Below, piece after piece: positions 41,523-50,477 of a stretch of 64,000 nucleotides of DNA. Source of the stretch: CAYNRE01 sp964399535 (GTDB taxonomy: Bacteria > Planctomycetota > Planctomycetia > Pirellulales > CAYNRE01); assembly GCA_964399535.1 (NCBI GenBank), contig CAYNRE010000071.1, positions 186,001 through 250,000 on the forward strand, written 5' to 3'. Below the pieces are notes generated by a model. That model did not search any database and was not told the DNA's origin. It saw only the letters and a list, made by a program, of their open reading frames with translations. Numbering within the stretch: position 1 is the stretch's first letter; every line of letters starts with the position of its first letter. The translations under genes were made by a program, and so were the position numbers.

Positions 41523-42533
41523 TCAGCCCCCTTTACGTCGCGCGCCTGGTCGGGTGCTTCCCAACGTGGCCAGGCTGGCCAGGGCCACCAGGCCCAGCCG
41601 CCAGGCGGTGGGCTCGGGAACGCTGATCGAAGCGGCGAGCGCCCCGGGCGGTTCGGCGCTCATGTTGAGCGTGTTGCCGAAATTCGCCGCCCAAAGCGTG
41701 TAATCGCCGGCCCCCACGCTGCCGCTACGGTCGAAGTCGGCCGCGAGGCAATCGCCCGACTGGCCGAACTGGGCGGCCCAAATCGCATAGTCGGCGGCGC
41801 CCACCGAGCCGTCGTTGTTGGCGTCGCCCACCAGGGCGGAAACCACGCATTCGTCCATGTAGGTGGCGACCAAAGTGCCCGAGAGCGTGACATCGAGCAG
41901 AAACGGATCGCTGATCCAGCGCTCCGTAATTTGAATTGGAATCGTCAACGTGATCTTGTCCGACGGAGTCGAGGCGCCCGTCAGAGCGACCGTAAACTGG
42001 CTTCCGCTGAGAAAGTCAAACACGAGCGGACTGGAGGCCAGGTTCGTCGTACTGCTTCCCACCGCGGTGGCGATAATGCCTTGCCCCTCGTAGGTTAGCG
42101 ACCCTTGATCGAGCTGCCAGATCGCCGGCGGCAGCGCGAAATTGGTGATGCCCGTACCCGAGGGGGGCGGCACAAAACCCGACGTAGGGCCGCTCAACTT
42201 GGCGCCGACGCCGCTGGTGGAAATTGCCAGCGCGCCAAGAAAACCCAGATCGAGCTGAACCCCCACGTCGGCGGCCGAGAGATCGGCATCGACCAGGCCA
42301 GCCATGGTGGCCACCTGGCCGAACGGCGCCTGGGTACCGAAAGTAAGATCCGCGGTGATCGAACCGCTAAACGCCTGCGTCGCCGAATCGGAAACCTGCC
42401 AGGTCGGCGAGGAAACGGTCCACTGGAGCGAACTGCCAGGGGCGAGCTGAAACGTAAGCGGCGCGCCGAACGCCGCTGGGCCAAGCAAGCTCAGAAAACT
42501 GCAACCCACGACCCACGGCGCGCAAGAACGCAT
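41523..42533 (-). CDS. Secreted PEP-CTERM protein with dockerin
   Basis: 336 residues from the ATG at 42533, with AGGAGAGG shortly before it. The signal peptide is MRSCAPWVVGCSFLSLLGPA (cleavage near AFGAP). Residues ~25-250 are beta-rich and unrecognised (TFQLAPGSSLQWTVSS, GLVDADLSAADVGVQLDLGF). A dockerin follows at ~255-305 (VGDANNDGSVGAADYAIWAA, DFDRSGSVGAGDYTLWAANFG), then a PEP-CTERM signal: SVPEPTAWRLGLVALASLATL and a basic end RPGARRKGG. The exosortase should remove this end and anchor or release the protein. The dockerin is very close to those of the two proteins just downstream. The gene ends 132 bp before the start of the S8 protease gene on the same strand. Confidence 0.88.
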   Translation of the reverse strand: MRSCAPWVVGCSFLSLLGPAAFGAPLTFQLAPGSSLQWTVSSPTWQVSDSATQAFSGSITADLTFGTQAPFGQVATMAGLVDADLSAADVGVQLDLGFLGALAISTSGVGAKLSGPTSGFVPPPSGTGITNFALPPAIWQLDQGSLTYEGQGIIATAVGSSTTNLASSPLVFDFLSGSQFTVALTGASTPSDKITLTIPIQITERWISDPFLLDVTLSGTLVATYMDECVVSALVGDANNDGSVGAADYAIWAAQFGQSGDCLAADFDRSGSVGAGDYTLWAANFGNTLNMSAEPPGALAASISVPEPTAWRLGLVALASLATLGSTRPGARRKGG

Positions 42534-42763
42534 CGACCTCTCCTCTCGGTCCCGTTTCCGCACGGGTGCCGCAACCGACCTAGGGATTCCGGGCGAAAAA
42601 CCCTCGGCATCGCACTGCGGCCCGGAAGCCCCCGATTCCGGTGGCCCTATTATCGCTGTCGCCTGCCGTATTGCCAAGCGGCCGGCAGCGACCGCAGCCA
42701 ACCGAACATGGCCAGCGCAGGTAGCCAACGGGGCATCGCGCCCGAGCCTGGCGGGCACGCGGC

Positions 42764-43681
42764 TTATCCTTCCCAGTCGCCGGCCGGGGCCGCGGGTGTA
42801 ATTCGGGCCAGCTTGTCGGGATTGCGCTGGGTGCGAATCGCGGTGACGCGTCCGTTATCCCACTCCAGAAACACGAGGTTGGTAACGGTATCGTTATGAA
42901 TGGCCGCCACGGCCCACTGCCCGTTGAATTGCCGCAGCTCGATTCGCGCACCGGCCAGACCCTTGCGCGTTACGCCCAGCACATAGCGCATCACGGCCTC
43001 GCGGCCCCGGACCGGAACCCGGGCGGCGGCGACTCGACCGCCCCCGTCGGACCAGGCGACCACGTCGGCCGCCAACCGATCGGACAGGGCCGCCAGGTCG
43101 CCCGTAGCACAGGCCGTAAGAAAAGCCTGGGTCAGCTCGCGCTGCGTTTCGAGCGGCGGTAGCGGGCGGGCACGGCCGGTCGCCAGGTGCCCCTCGGCGC
43201 GATGGAAAAGTTGGCGACAGTTTGGCTGGCTGCGATCGACAATCGTGGCGATCTCGGCGTAGTCGTAAGCGAACACGGCACGAAGCAGGTACACGGCCCG
43301 CTCCACCGGATCGAGCGACTCCATCAGCAGCAGCATGGCGAGCGAAAGACTCTCGGCCAGCGCCGTGGTCTGGTCGGCGGGGGGCGTGTCGTTCATGGGC
43401 CAGGGTTCCGGTAGCCAAGGGCCCGGATAGGTTTCGCGGCGCCGCCGGGCAGAGCGAAGCTGGTCGATCGCCAGCCGGGTGACGGTGGTGGTCAGCCAGG
43501 CGGACGGGTTAGCCACCGAGAGCGTATCGGCCTGGTGCCAACGCAACAGTGCCTCTTGCACCACGTCTTCCGCGTCGCTGACCGAGCCGAGCATGCGATA
43601 GGCCAGCCCCAACAGTCGCTCGCGCAGCGGGGGGAGCCAATCCGGTACCGAGCGGGCACGGGCGGTCATCGCGGGTTCCAT
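42764..43681 (-). CDS. ECF41-type RNA polymerase sigma factor with SnoaL-like C-terminal domain
   Basis: 305 residues, larger than ordinary ECF factors because of the C-terminal extension. Region 2 (RERLLGLAYRMLGSVSDAEDVVQEALLRWH) and region 4 (LDPVERAVYLLRAVFAYDYAEIATIVDRSQPNCRQLFHRA) are joined by a linker with YPGPWLPEP, the hallmark WLPEP of ECF41. The C-terminal SnoaL-like domain carries DGGGRVAAARVPVRG and ends with the ECF41 marker NPDKL. In characterised members this domain controls sigma activity in place of an anti-sigma factor. The gene lies 22 bp after the FAD oxidoreductase gene on the same strand, so the pair is probably co-transcribed. Start at 43681; a second ATG 12 bases in is possible. 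Confidence 0.94.
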   Translation of the reverse strand: MEPAMTARARSVPDWLPPLRERLLGLAYRMLGSVSDAEDVVQEALLRWHQADTLSVANPSAWLTTTVTRLAIDQLRSARRRRETYPGPWLPEPWPMNDTPPADQTTALAESLSLAMLLLMESLDPVERAVYLLRAVFAYDYAEIATIVDRSQPNCRQLFHRAEGHLATGRARPLPPLETQRELTQAFLTACATGDLAALSDRLAADVVAWSDGGGRVAAARVPVRGREAVMRYVLGVTRKGLAGARIELRQFNGQWAVAAIHNDTVTNLVFLEWDNGRVTAIRTQRNPDKLARITPAAPAGDWEG

Positions 43682-43703
43682 CTCAGGGGCGACCGGCGGG
43701 GGG

Positions 43704-45074
43704 TTACCGGGTCACCGGCAGGGGGCGCGCACGCTGCCGCGGCCGCGCTAGCAGGTGCTGGCTGGCCCTTTCGGCGCTGGCCAGGCTGGCGTCGAGCAAC
43801 ATGCCCTCGTCGCCCACCCAGTCGCCCACCAGGTACAGGCCGGTCAATTCTTCCACGACAACCCGCGGGCGGCCGGGCAAGCCTCCCTGGGCCGCCGTGA
43901 CCAGCGCCGGGGATACGGTCATGCGTGGCAGCCATTGTTCCTCGACCAGTTCGGCTTGCCAACCGGGTTGGAGCCGGTCGAGCAGGCTGGCCAACTCGCC
44001 GCGCACCTGGCGCGGGTCGCTCCCGGAATCGGCTCCCAGGTACTTGGCCACGTGGATCAATGCGCCCGGCGCGGGCGCCAGCTTGGCCGCGGCCGAGTGG
44101 ACCGAAAAATACCAAGGCTGATCGATCCCCAGAGCGAACGTATTCTCGGGGCGCGGCAGGCGCCGCACGGCCAGGTCCCAGCAGGCCGCTTCCACCGGCA
44201 GGCAACTGGCGAGCTGGCGAGCGAGCGCCGGCGGAGCCAAGGCTCCAAGCAGTCTCCGCGCGGTGCGCGGATCGACCGCCAAGACGAGCGAACTGGCCTT
44301 CCAACTCAGGCTGTTCGGCAGTGGGTGCGACCTGCCGGCATCGCTGGCCGCGCCAGCCGGCTCGGACTCGGCCCCGGTCGAGATTTGCCAGCCATCGGCC
44401 AGCGGCCGGATGTCGCGAACCGCGCACGAGGTTTCGACGCGCACGCCGGCCTCTCGGGCCGCGGTAGCCAGGCCATCGACCAGCGACTGCCACCCATCGT
44501 CCAGATACTGCACCCCTTGCTGGATGCCGAGACGAAGCTGGTGAAGTCCGGCCCCGGCGCTGGCCAGCTCGGGCCGATGGCCGTACGAAGTTAACCGGCA
44601 GAGGGCGGCCACCAACTGGCCGGCGCGGGTATCACCGAATTCTTGTTCGAGCCACGGCCCCAGCGGCACCCGGTCGAGCTCAATCAGGTTGGCCTTGGGC
44701 AGCCAACTGAGAAATCGCATGACGCGCCACTTCTCGCGCCAATTAAGCAGCCGTCCGAAAAGTAGTCCGCCAGGGCTGGTGGGCAGGGGATAGGCTCGCC
44801 CGGCGGCCAGGGCCGTGCCGCGTACCTGAGGCGACTTGCCAGTCCAACGAATGCCAAGGTGCTCGAGCACGCGCCAGGCGGCGCCGTTGCGATAGAGCGC
44901 GTGGGGTCCCAGGTTGAACTGGAAGCCCTGGTGGCGCCGGGTGACGGCTCGCCCCCCCAGGTGGCGCGAGCGCTCCAAAACCGTCACCGACCGGCCCTGG
45001 CGAGCCAGCGCCGTCGCAGTGGCAAGACCCCCCAGGCCGCCACCCACAATGAGCACGTCGGGATTGGTATTCAT
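43704..45074 (-). CDS. FAD-dependent amine-oxidase/phytoene-desaturase-like oxidoreductase
   Basis: 456 residues. Residues 6-35 contain the dinucleotide motif VLIVGGGLGGLATATALARQG with the acidic VLERS end, then HLGGRA. Downstream parts FNLGPHALYRNGAAWRVLEHLG and GVQYLDDGWQSLVDGLATAARE match the NAD(P)/FAD-dependent oxidoreductases of the COG1233 (phytoene desaturase) group. The C-terminal FAD contact reads TGLYLVGDWVGDEGMLLD. Cytosolic or membrane-associated; the substrate is unknown. It forms a two-gene unit with the ECF41 sigma factor. ECF41 genes are typically next to oxidoreductase-like genes, so this is the probable sigma target or partner. Confidence 0.9.
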   Translation of the reverse strand: MNTNPDVLIVGGGLGGLATATALARQGRSVTVLERSRHLGGRAVTRRHQGFQFNLGPHALYRNGAAWRVLEHLGIRWTGKSPQVRGTALAAGRAYPLPTSPGGLLFGRLLNWREKWRVMRFLSWLPKANLIELDRVPLGPWLEQEFGDTRAGQLVAALCRLTSYGHRPELASAGAGLHQLRLGIQQGVQYLDDGWQSLVDGLATAAREAGVRVETSCAVRDIRPLADGWQISTGAESEPAGAASDAGRSHPLPNSLSWKASSLVLAVDPRTARRLLGALAPPALARQLASCLPVEAACWDLAVRRLPRPENTFALGIDQPWYFSVHSAAAKLAPAPGALIHVAKYLGADSGSDPRQVRGELASLLDRLQPGWQAELVEEQWLPRMTVSPALVTAAQGGLPGRPRVVVEELTGLYLVGDWVGDEGMLLDASLASAERASQHLLARPRQRARPLPVTR

Positions 45075-45395
45075 GGTCGTTTCTCCGGTTTGCCGAGAGG
45101 GGGCGGGCGTTTTTCCTGGATGTCCTCGCCCCCTTCAAAGCACTCGACGAAACAGGGGGCCTGTTTGTGACAGCTCGCCGGAAAAAGTTCGCCGCATTCG
45201 GCCGGCTGTCTCCCCTGGAAACCGCCGAGCGCTCGGCAAATCTGGATCCATCCGGCTACACTAGGGCCCTGGAGCCAGCCACGGTTTGCTGGCGGCGCCC
45301 CCGTTTCCTTTCGCGGCGACCAGACTCGCCGGGGGGGCCCGCCGCGGTTGATCGAGGCCGTCCGCTAGGCGATTGAACAGGGAGAACCCACGAAC
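45075..45395. promoter_or_regulatory. Divergent intergenic region between the oxidoreductase and thioredoxin-like genes
   Basis: A 321 bp gap with promoters expected for both directions. If the ECF41 factor regulates its own operon, its -35/-10 site should be on the minus strand in roughly 45080-45200. I could not assign it with confidence by eye. GGGAGAACCC precedes the thioredoxin-like ATG. Confidence 0.4.
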
Positions 45396-46049
45396 ATGGC
45401 CCGGAGTGTCGTTTCCCGATGGGCGCTGGTCTGGGCCTGGGTGGTGGTGCTGGCCCTGGGGGCCCCCGCCTGGGCTGGCAAGTACAACCCCGTGCTCAGC
45501 CCGGGCGACGCGGCGCCGTCGTGGAGCGAACTACCCGGGGTCGACGATCGTGCCCACAGCCTGGCCGAACTGGAATCATACGACGTGGTGGTACTGGTCT
45601 TTACTTGTAACAGTTGCCCGATCGCCCAGGACTACGAAGACCGGATGATCGAGTTGGCGGCGCGCTACGCCGAACCCAACAGCCGGGTCAAGGTGGTCGC
45701 CGTCAACGTGAACAAGATCGAGGAAGACCGATTGCCGGCCATGAAAAAACGGGCAGCCGAACGCAAGTTTCCCTTTGCGTACCTGTTCGATGAAAGCCAG
45801 CAGATCGCCAAAGACTACGGAGCGACCTACACGCCGGAGTTTTTCGTGCTCGACCGCGAGCGCCGGGTGGTGTTTCTCGGTGGCATGGACAACAACTCAG
45901 ATCCCGCCCAGGTGACCGAGCGCTACTTGGAACCGGCCATCGAAGCGGCCCTGGCCGGTAAGGCGCCTGAGGTTGCCGAGGCCCCGGCGCGCGGTTGCGC
46001 CATTCGCTACGAGCGCGAGCGTCGACGCAAAAAGCCAGCCGCCGAGTAA
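45396..46049 (+). CDS. Secreted thioredoxin-like (TlpA/redoxin) protein
   Basis: 217 residues. The N-terminus (ALVWAWVVVLALGAPAWAG) is a signal peptide with an AWA cleavage site. A redoxin fold follows: LSPGDAAPSWSELPGVDD, VVVLVFTCNSCPIAQDYED with a CxxC (Cys-Asn-Ser-Cys) redox pair, VKVVAVNVNKIEEDRLPAMKKRA, FPFAYLFDESQQIAKDYGATYTPEFFVLDRERRV. The YTPE segment holds the cis-proline of the thioredoxin fold. It resembles planctomycete thioredoxin-family proteins that lack a dedicated name. A basic tail (YERERRRKKPAAE) follows. Likely periplasmic disulfide or peroxide chemistry. Confidence 0.9.
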   Translation: MARSVVSRWALVWAWVVVLALGAPAWAGKYNPVLSPGDAAPSWSELPGVDDRAHSLAELESYDVVVLVFTCNSCPIAQDYEDRMIELAARYAEPNSRVKVVAVNVNKIEEDRLPAMKKRAAERKFPFAYLFDESQQIAKDYGATYTPEFFVLDRERRVVFLGGMDNNSDPAQVTERYLEPAIEAALAGKAPEVAEAPARGCAIRYERERRRKKPAAE

Positions 46050-46170
46050 GCCGCCGCGGTACCACGCCGACCGCGGGCCAATTGGGGTGGGCCTGGACAG
46101 ATCGGTATCGAGCCTGATGGCAAGGCGTGGTTCACCCCCCCTGGGGCATGAAGAAAGCATTCCCACCTGC

Positions 46171-46638
46171 ATGAATCGCTCGGCGGATTCCCTCCTCCGC
46201 GAACGGCCCGCACAGCGCGGAGCGGTCGCGGTCGTCTGTCGGCAAGGGCGGTTGCTCGTCATTCGCCGCTCGCGGTTCGTCCGCGCGCCCGGTGCGTACT
46301 GCTTTCCCGGCGGAGGCATCGAACTGGGCGAAGATGAACCAACGGCCCTCGTGCGCGAGCTGAACGAAGAGCTAGGGGTTTGGGTTTCGCCGGTCCGCCG
46401 TCTTTGGGAATCGACAACCCCCTGGGGAGTTGCGCTTGCCTGGTGGCATGCCGAGCTGGCCGAGGATCACCAGCCCGTTCCGAACCCGGCAGAAGTGGCC
46501 TCGGTGCATTGGCACACGCCGGCCGAGATGCGCGGCTTGGCCGAGCTACTGCCGAGCAACCTCGAGTTTTTAGATGCCTGGCAGCGGGGCGAGTTTCGGC
46601 TGCCGATCAACGAAGCACGCTCGGGAGGAGGCCAGTAG
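46171..46638 (+). CDS. Nudix hydrolase
   Basis: 155 residues from the ATG at 46171; an open frame upstream to 45973 adds 66 low-quality residues overlapping the previous gene. The Nudix box is complete: GGIELGEDEPTALVREL followed by NEELGV, fitting Gx5Ex7REUxEExGU exactly. AVAVVCRQGRLLVIRRS and APGAYCFPGG precede it; VASVHWHTPAEM follows. It hydrolyses a nucleoside diphosphate linked to some other group; the substrate is not predictable (MutT-like or ADP-sugar types are possible). It follows the thioredoxin-like gene by 121 bp. Confidence 0.93.
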   Translation: MNRSADSLLRERPAQRGAVAVVCRQGRLLVIRRSRFVRAPGAYCFPGGGIELGEDEPTALVRELNEELGVWVSPVRRLWESTTPWGVALAWWHAELAEDHQPVPNPAEVASVHWHTPAEMRGLAELLPSNLEFLDAWQRGEFRLPINEARSGGGQ

Positions 46639-46716
46639 CTTGCCTCGCGCTCACCGAGGGTTGAGCGTGCGACGAGGCCCCTAGAGAGGGCCTGGGCAGT
46701 CGAGAAAGCCACCCCC

Positions 46717-47757
46717 TTAAGGTTCAGCGTGGTAGCGCTGGTTGAAGGCGGCCGGATCGAGTGGGTCCGATTCGTTGCCCGGCGCCAGACGCTCGTCGGA
46801 GGGTGCGGGTTCGAGTGGCAAGACCTTCTCCGAAGCGCTCGACTCGGTTTGAAAGCCGGTTAGCCGCTCGGCCAACGTGGGGCCCGGCGCTCGGGCGCTC
46901 GCGGTCTGCCGGGCGCTTTCGGGCGGTTCGTCGGCCGGCCGGCCGACCAGCGCGACCCAATCGGCCAGCAGGCTCCATTGCTCGGGGGTGAGCATCGCGG
47001 CGCTTTGCCCGCCGTGGGGTTCGGAAAGTCGCTTGAGCAGGGGGCTCGCTTCGGGAAGGTTGCGATCGACCTGGTCTAGCAATGCCTTTAAATTCCGCGT
47101 CGTGGTGCGGCGCGTGGTCTGACGGCCAGCCAACTGCCGCGTCAGCCGTAGCGAACTGGCCGAGCGGGCACCGTGACAGCTTCCCGTGGCGCAGGCATTT
47201 AGCACCAGTGGCTGGATGTCGCGAACGAAAACCTCGATCGCTTCGCTCGAGATTCCTGGCGGCAAGCCATCCGGGTCGCGCGTGGCACTCGCCGGAGTGA
47301 CGAGAACCGCGATCGGGGATGCCGTCTCGGGCTGCCGGCGCAACTGGATCGCGCGGCCCAACCGAGCTGCCTGCCTGCTGCCGGGCTCTAGGGCCAGGGC
47401 AGCCCGGTGGTGCGCCTCGGCCTGGGGAAGCAACCCCTGGGCCAGGCACCATTCGCCTAACTGGAGCTGGTCGGCCACCACGTTGGGGCGGCTGCGTTGG
47501 CGCAGGAATTCGTAGGCCAGGGGCAAGCTGTCGACCACGGTCAGAACCTGGTCGGAGTGCAGGCGAATCTGGCCACCGTCGGTTCGCACGACGAGTTGCC
47601 TGGGAAGCCGCTCGACCTGGCCGCGAAGGATTCCACCCTCGACCAAAAGCACGAGCTGAGTGCCGGTTCGCGCCTCGGGTGGCTCCTCGGCGCGCGTCGC
47701 GCTCGCGGCACACGCCAGGGCACAGAGGAAGATTGCGATTAGTCGCCGGAAGCCCAT
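46717..47757 (-). CDS. Secreted protein with a cytochrome-like CxxxxCH motif, planctomycete type
   Basis: 346 residues from the ATG at 47757; 13 further codons upstream are open. MGFRRLIAIFLCALACAASA is a signal peptide. Residues ~30-75 form a beta-rich segment (GTQLVLLVEGGILRGQVERL, VRTDGGQIRLHSDQVLTV), followed by TPR-like EAEHHRAALALEPGSRQ. VRDIQPLVLNACATGSCHG contains a Cys-x4-Cys-His pattern in place of the canonical CxxCH, where planctomycete cytochrome domains often have IxPLLxxxCxxCHG. SSLRLTRQLAGR and LKRLSEPHGG continue that family resemblance. Probably periplasmic; heme attachment is uncertain. It follows the DUF1549 gene on the same strand. Confidence 0.75.
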   Translation of the reverse strand: MGFRRLIAIFLCALACAASATRAEEPPEARTGTQLVLLVEGGILRGQVERLPRQLVVRTDGGQIRLHSDQVLTVVDSLPLAYEFLRQRSRPNVVADQLQLGEWCLAQGLLPQAEAHHRAALALEPGSRQAARLGRAIQLRRQPETASPIAVLVTPASATRDPDGLPPGISSEAIEVFVRDIQPLVLNACATGSCHGARSASSLRLTRQLAGRQTTRRTTTRNLKALLDQVDRNLPEASPLLKRLSEPHGGQSAAMLTPEQWSLLADWVALVGRPADEPPESARQTASARAPGPTLAERLTGFQTESSASEKVLPLEPAPSDERLAPGNESDPLDPAAFNQRYHAEP

Positions 47758-47955
47758 AGGGCCGCGGAAGATAGGGTTCGGCGCGAGTACGGTCAAGACA
47801 GGCTGGGTGCTTTGGGAAGGCAGGGGCCTGGGCCTTGTCCGACTCCTGGCTCCTGAGGCAGCCGCATGGCTGCCACCAACCCCCCGACCAAGCCGAGGCT
47901 CGCGGGCTGCCCGACCCTCGCTTCGACTACCTTTCCCGTTCTCGAATCGACTTTG

Positions 47956-50304
47956 TCAGTCGACGAACAGAAACTCGCTGGTGTTCAGCATTACCCGGCA
48001 GGCGGCCGGCAGCCCATGGTGGCGAGCATAGGCCACGCAGGCGGCGGCCTCTTCAGCCCGGGGGGGCCGCGCCAAGGCGTGCCGATACATCCGCTCGATT
48101 TGAAGCTCGAGCGTAGGACTCTCGGCCGCGAGCCGCTGGGCGAAGTACTCGGCCTGGCGAAGCATGAAGGGGTTGTTCCACAGCGCCAGCGACTGCAGGG
48201 CCGTAAGCGTGGTGTTGCGCACCGGCGTCAGGGTCGAAGGGTCGGCACAGTCGAGCGATTCGAAGAAAGGGTCCGGTACGCTGCGAACCAAAAAGCGGTA
48301 AACCGAGCGGCGAAAGCGGGCCGGGTCGTCGGCAAAGTTGTAACGGTACCGCGGGGAATGATCGTCCTCGAAGTCGAAGGTAACAAAACTCGGCCCGCCC
48401 GGCGTCAGGTCGAGTTTTCCGCTGACCGCCAGTACGGCGTCGCGCACCTGTTCGGCTTCGAGCCGGCGCCGCTGGGCGCGCCACCACCAGCGGTTGTCGG
48501 CGTCGCGCCGAGCGCGTTCGTCGGCGATGGGTGCTTCCCCCGACTCCGCCCCGACCGTAGGCGAAGCTGCCCCTTGCGAAGACGCGGACCGCAGATCGGG
48601 TGCCGACTGCTGGCGATAGGTTCGGCTGGTTACCAGCAAGCGGTGTAGCGACTTGAGCGATTGCCCCCGCGCGAGCAGCTCGCCCGCCAGCCAGTCGAGC
48701 AATTCAGGATGCGTGGGGAGCGAACCGTTTCGGCCGAAATCGCTGGGGGTGTCGACCAACCCGGCGCCGAAGTGAAACTGCCAGACCCGGTTGACGATAC
48801 TGCGCCAGGTGAGCGGGTTGCGCGGATCGGTCAGCCAGTCGGCCAGGGCCGCGCGGCGAGCCCCCTCGCCGGCCTCCGCGGCCAATTCGAACTGAGAGGG
48901 CAACTCGGCGATCGCCGACAGCGATCCCGGACCGACCTCGTCGCCCGGAGCTTCGATGTTTCCCCGGTACAGCACCCGAATGGTGCGGGGCGCGATCGGT
49001 CGAACAGCGTAGACCAGTTTCGGCTGGTCCTCTTCCCCGGTGGCCGGGGCCGGCAACTCGCGGTCGCCCCGGTCCACGCCGGCGAAGACCGCCTGCAGCC
49101 GGTAATAGTCTTGCTGCGGAAACGGGTCGAATGGATGATCGTGGCAGCGAGCGCAGTGAATCGTGACGCTACACACGCTCGACATGACCGTGGCGACCAT
49201 GTCGTCGCGATCCAAGGAGCGCGTCTTGGCCTTCTCCACGGTCGACTCGCCCAATTCCACGTGGCCCACGAAATCCCAGGGCCCGGCGGCGATGAAACCC
49301 GTGGCGATGATTCCGCGGCGGTCGGGCTGGGGGCCTACGTCGCCGGCCACTTGCTGGCGAATGAACTCGCCATAAGGCAAGTCTTTGTTCAGGGCTTGGA
49401 TGACGTAGTCACGATACGGCCAGGCATGCTCGCGCCGTTTGTCTTTGTCGTACCCGTGCGTTTCGCCGAAATGGACCACGTCGAGCCAGTGCCGTGCCCA
49501 ACACTCGCCGTACCGCGGCGAAGCCAAGAGCCGGTCGACCAGCCGCTCGTAGGCGCCCGGTTCGCTGTCGGCCAGAAACTGCTCGACCTCGTCGATCGTC
49601 GGGGGCAGCCCGTGCAGGTCGAACGTCAGCCGGCGTATCAAGGTGCGGCGGTCGGCCTCGGGCGAAGGCTCCAGGCCCTGCTCGCTCAGCGCCGCGCGAA
49701 TAAAGGCGTCGACCGGCGTCAGCACCCAGGCGGGGTCGATGCTGGCCGGCGGCTCGACGGGTCGAATCGGTTCCAACGACCACCAGGCCGGGCGCGGTCC
49801 CGTGGCCTGAAGCTCGCGCCCCTCGGCCCAGGGCGCGCCGGCGGCGACCCAGTCGCGAAGCAATTCAACTTCGTCGGCGCTCAAAGGCGCGCCTTCGGCC
49901 GGCATCTCGGCGGGTTCGCCCGTGAGCACCTCGATCAGCCGGCTCTCGTCGGGCTGCCCGGAAACGATCACCGGGCCGTTGTCGCCCCCTTCGAAAAGCT
50001 CAGCCCGCGTGGCCAGCGAAACCCCGCCCCGGGCCGTGAGCCCGCGATGGCACCCCAGGCACCGGTTCTGCAGCAGCGGGGCCACCCGCTCGAGAAACAT
50101 CGCTTCGCCCTGGGAGGGAGCCGCCGACTCGCTCGCGGGCTCGTCGGCGATAATGGCTCGTTCACCGGCGACCAACAGCGACAGGCATATCAGCCAAACG
50201 ACCGATGTGGCATGGCCGGCCAGGGCAAGCGCTCTGCGAGCGAGCCTGAGCGGCGCACGACGTTCTGGTGGGGCGATCACGACTATGGAAGAGCGCTTGG
50301 GCAT
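47956..50304 (-). CDS. Planctomycete cytochrome C / DUF1549 / DUF1553 (PSD1) protein
   Basis: 782 residues from the ATG at 50304 (MPKRSSIVVIAPP); 23 more codons are open upstream. A signal-anchor (ATSVVWLICLSLLVAG) comes first. Then a cytochrome-type domain, FLERVAPLLQNRCLGCHRGLTARGGVSLATR, with a canonical CxxCH. DUF1549 begins at PVDAFIRAALSEQGLEPSPEADRRTLIRRLTFDLHGLPPT and continues through YGECWARHWLDVVHFGETHGYD. DUF1553 follows: RRAALADWLTDPRNPLTWRSIVNRVWQFHFG and SLHRLLVTSRTYRQ, ending VMLNTSEFLFVD. These proteins are abundant in planctomycetes and are usually paired with a DUF1501 gene, which is absent here. Probably periplasmic; possible role in polysaccharide or sulfated-sugar oxidation is not established. 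Confidence 0.95.
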   Translation of the reverse strand: MPKRSSIVVIAPPERRAPLRLARRALALAGHATSVVWLICLSLLVAGERAIIADEPASESAAPSQGEAMFLERVAPLLQNRCLGCHRGLTARGGVSLATRAELFEGGDNGPVIVSGQPDESRLIEVLTGEPAEMPAEGAPLSADEVELLRDWVAAGAPWAEGRELQATGPRPAWWSLEPIRPVEPPASIDPAWVLTPVDAFIRAALSEQGLEPSPEADRRTLIRRLTFDLHGLPPTIDEVEQFLADSEPGAYERLVDRLLASPRYGECWARHWLDVVHFGETHGYDKDKRREHAWPYRDYVIQALNKDLPYGEFIRQQVAGDVGPQPDRRGIIATGFIAAGPWDFVGHVELGESTVEKAKTRSLDRDDMVATVMSSVCSVTIHCARCHDHPFDPFPQQDYYRLQAVFAGVDRGDRELPAPATGEEDQPKLVYAVRPIAPRTIRVLYRGNIEAPGDEVGPGSLSAIAELPSQFELAAEAGEGARRAALADWLTDPRNPLTWRSIVNRVWQFHFGAGLVDTPSDFGRNGSLPTHPELLDWLAGELLARGQSLKSLHRLLVTSRTYRQQSAPDLRSASSQGAASPTVGAESGEAPIADERARRDADNRWWWRAQRRRLEAEQVRDAVLAVSGKLDLTPGGPSFVTFDFEDDHSPRYRYNFADDPARFRRSVYRFLVRSVPDPFFESLDCADPSTLTPVRNTTLTALQSLALWNNPFMLRQAEYFAQRLAAESPTLELQIERMYRHALARPPRAEEAAACVAYARHHGLPAACRVMLNTSEFLFVD

Positions 50305-50477
50305 CGGCTGGGGCCTCGCTGGCAATCGACTCGGCGCCCGTAAGGCACTGAACCGACGGGCGCGATTGTACACCAGCGGCAGGGTGAAGGGTGCCGATTG
50401 AGAGCAAGCTGCGCGGGCGCGGTCGTCAAGGCAGGCGGGAAAATTTACAATCTGGCCAACAGGGGCCAGGCCGCGAT

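Noticed and set aside
48661..50343. A 560-residue plus-strand open frame
   Set aside because: Lies wholly antisense to the DUF1549/DUF1553 gene, which has clear domain content.
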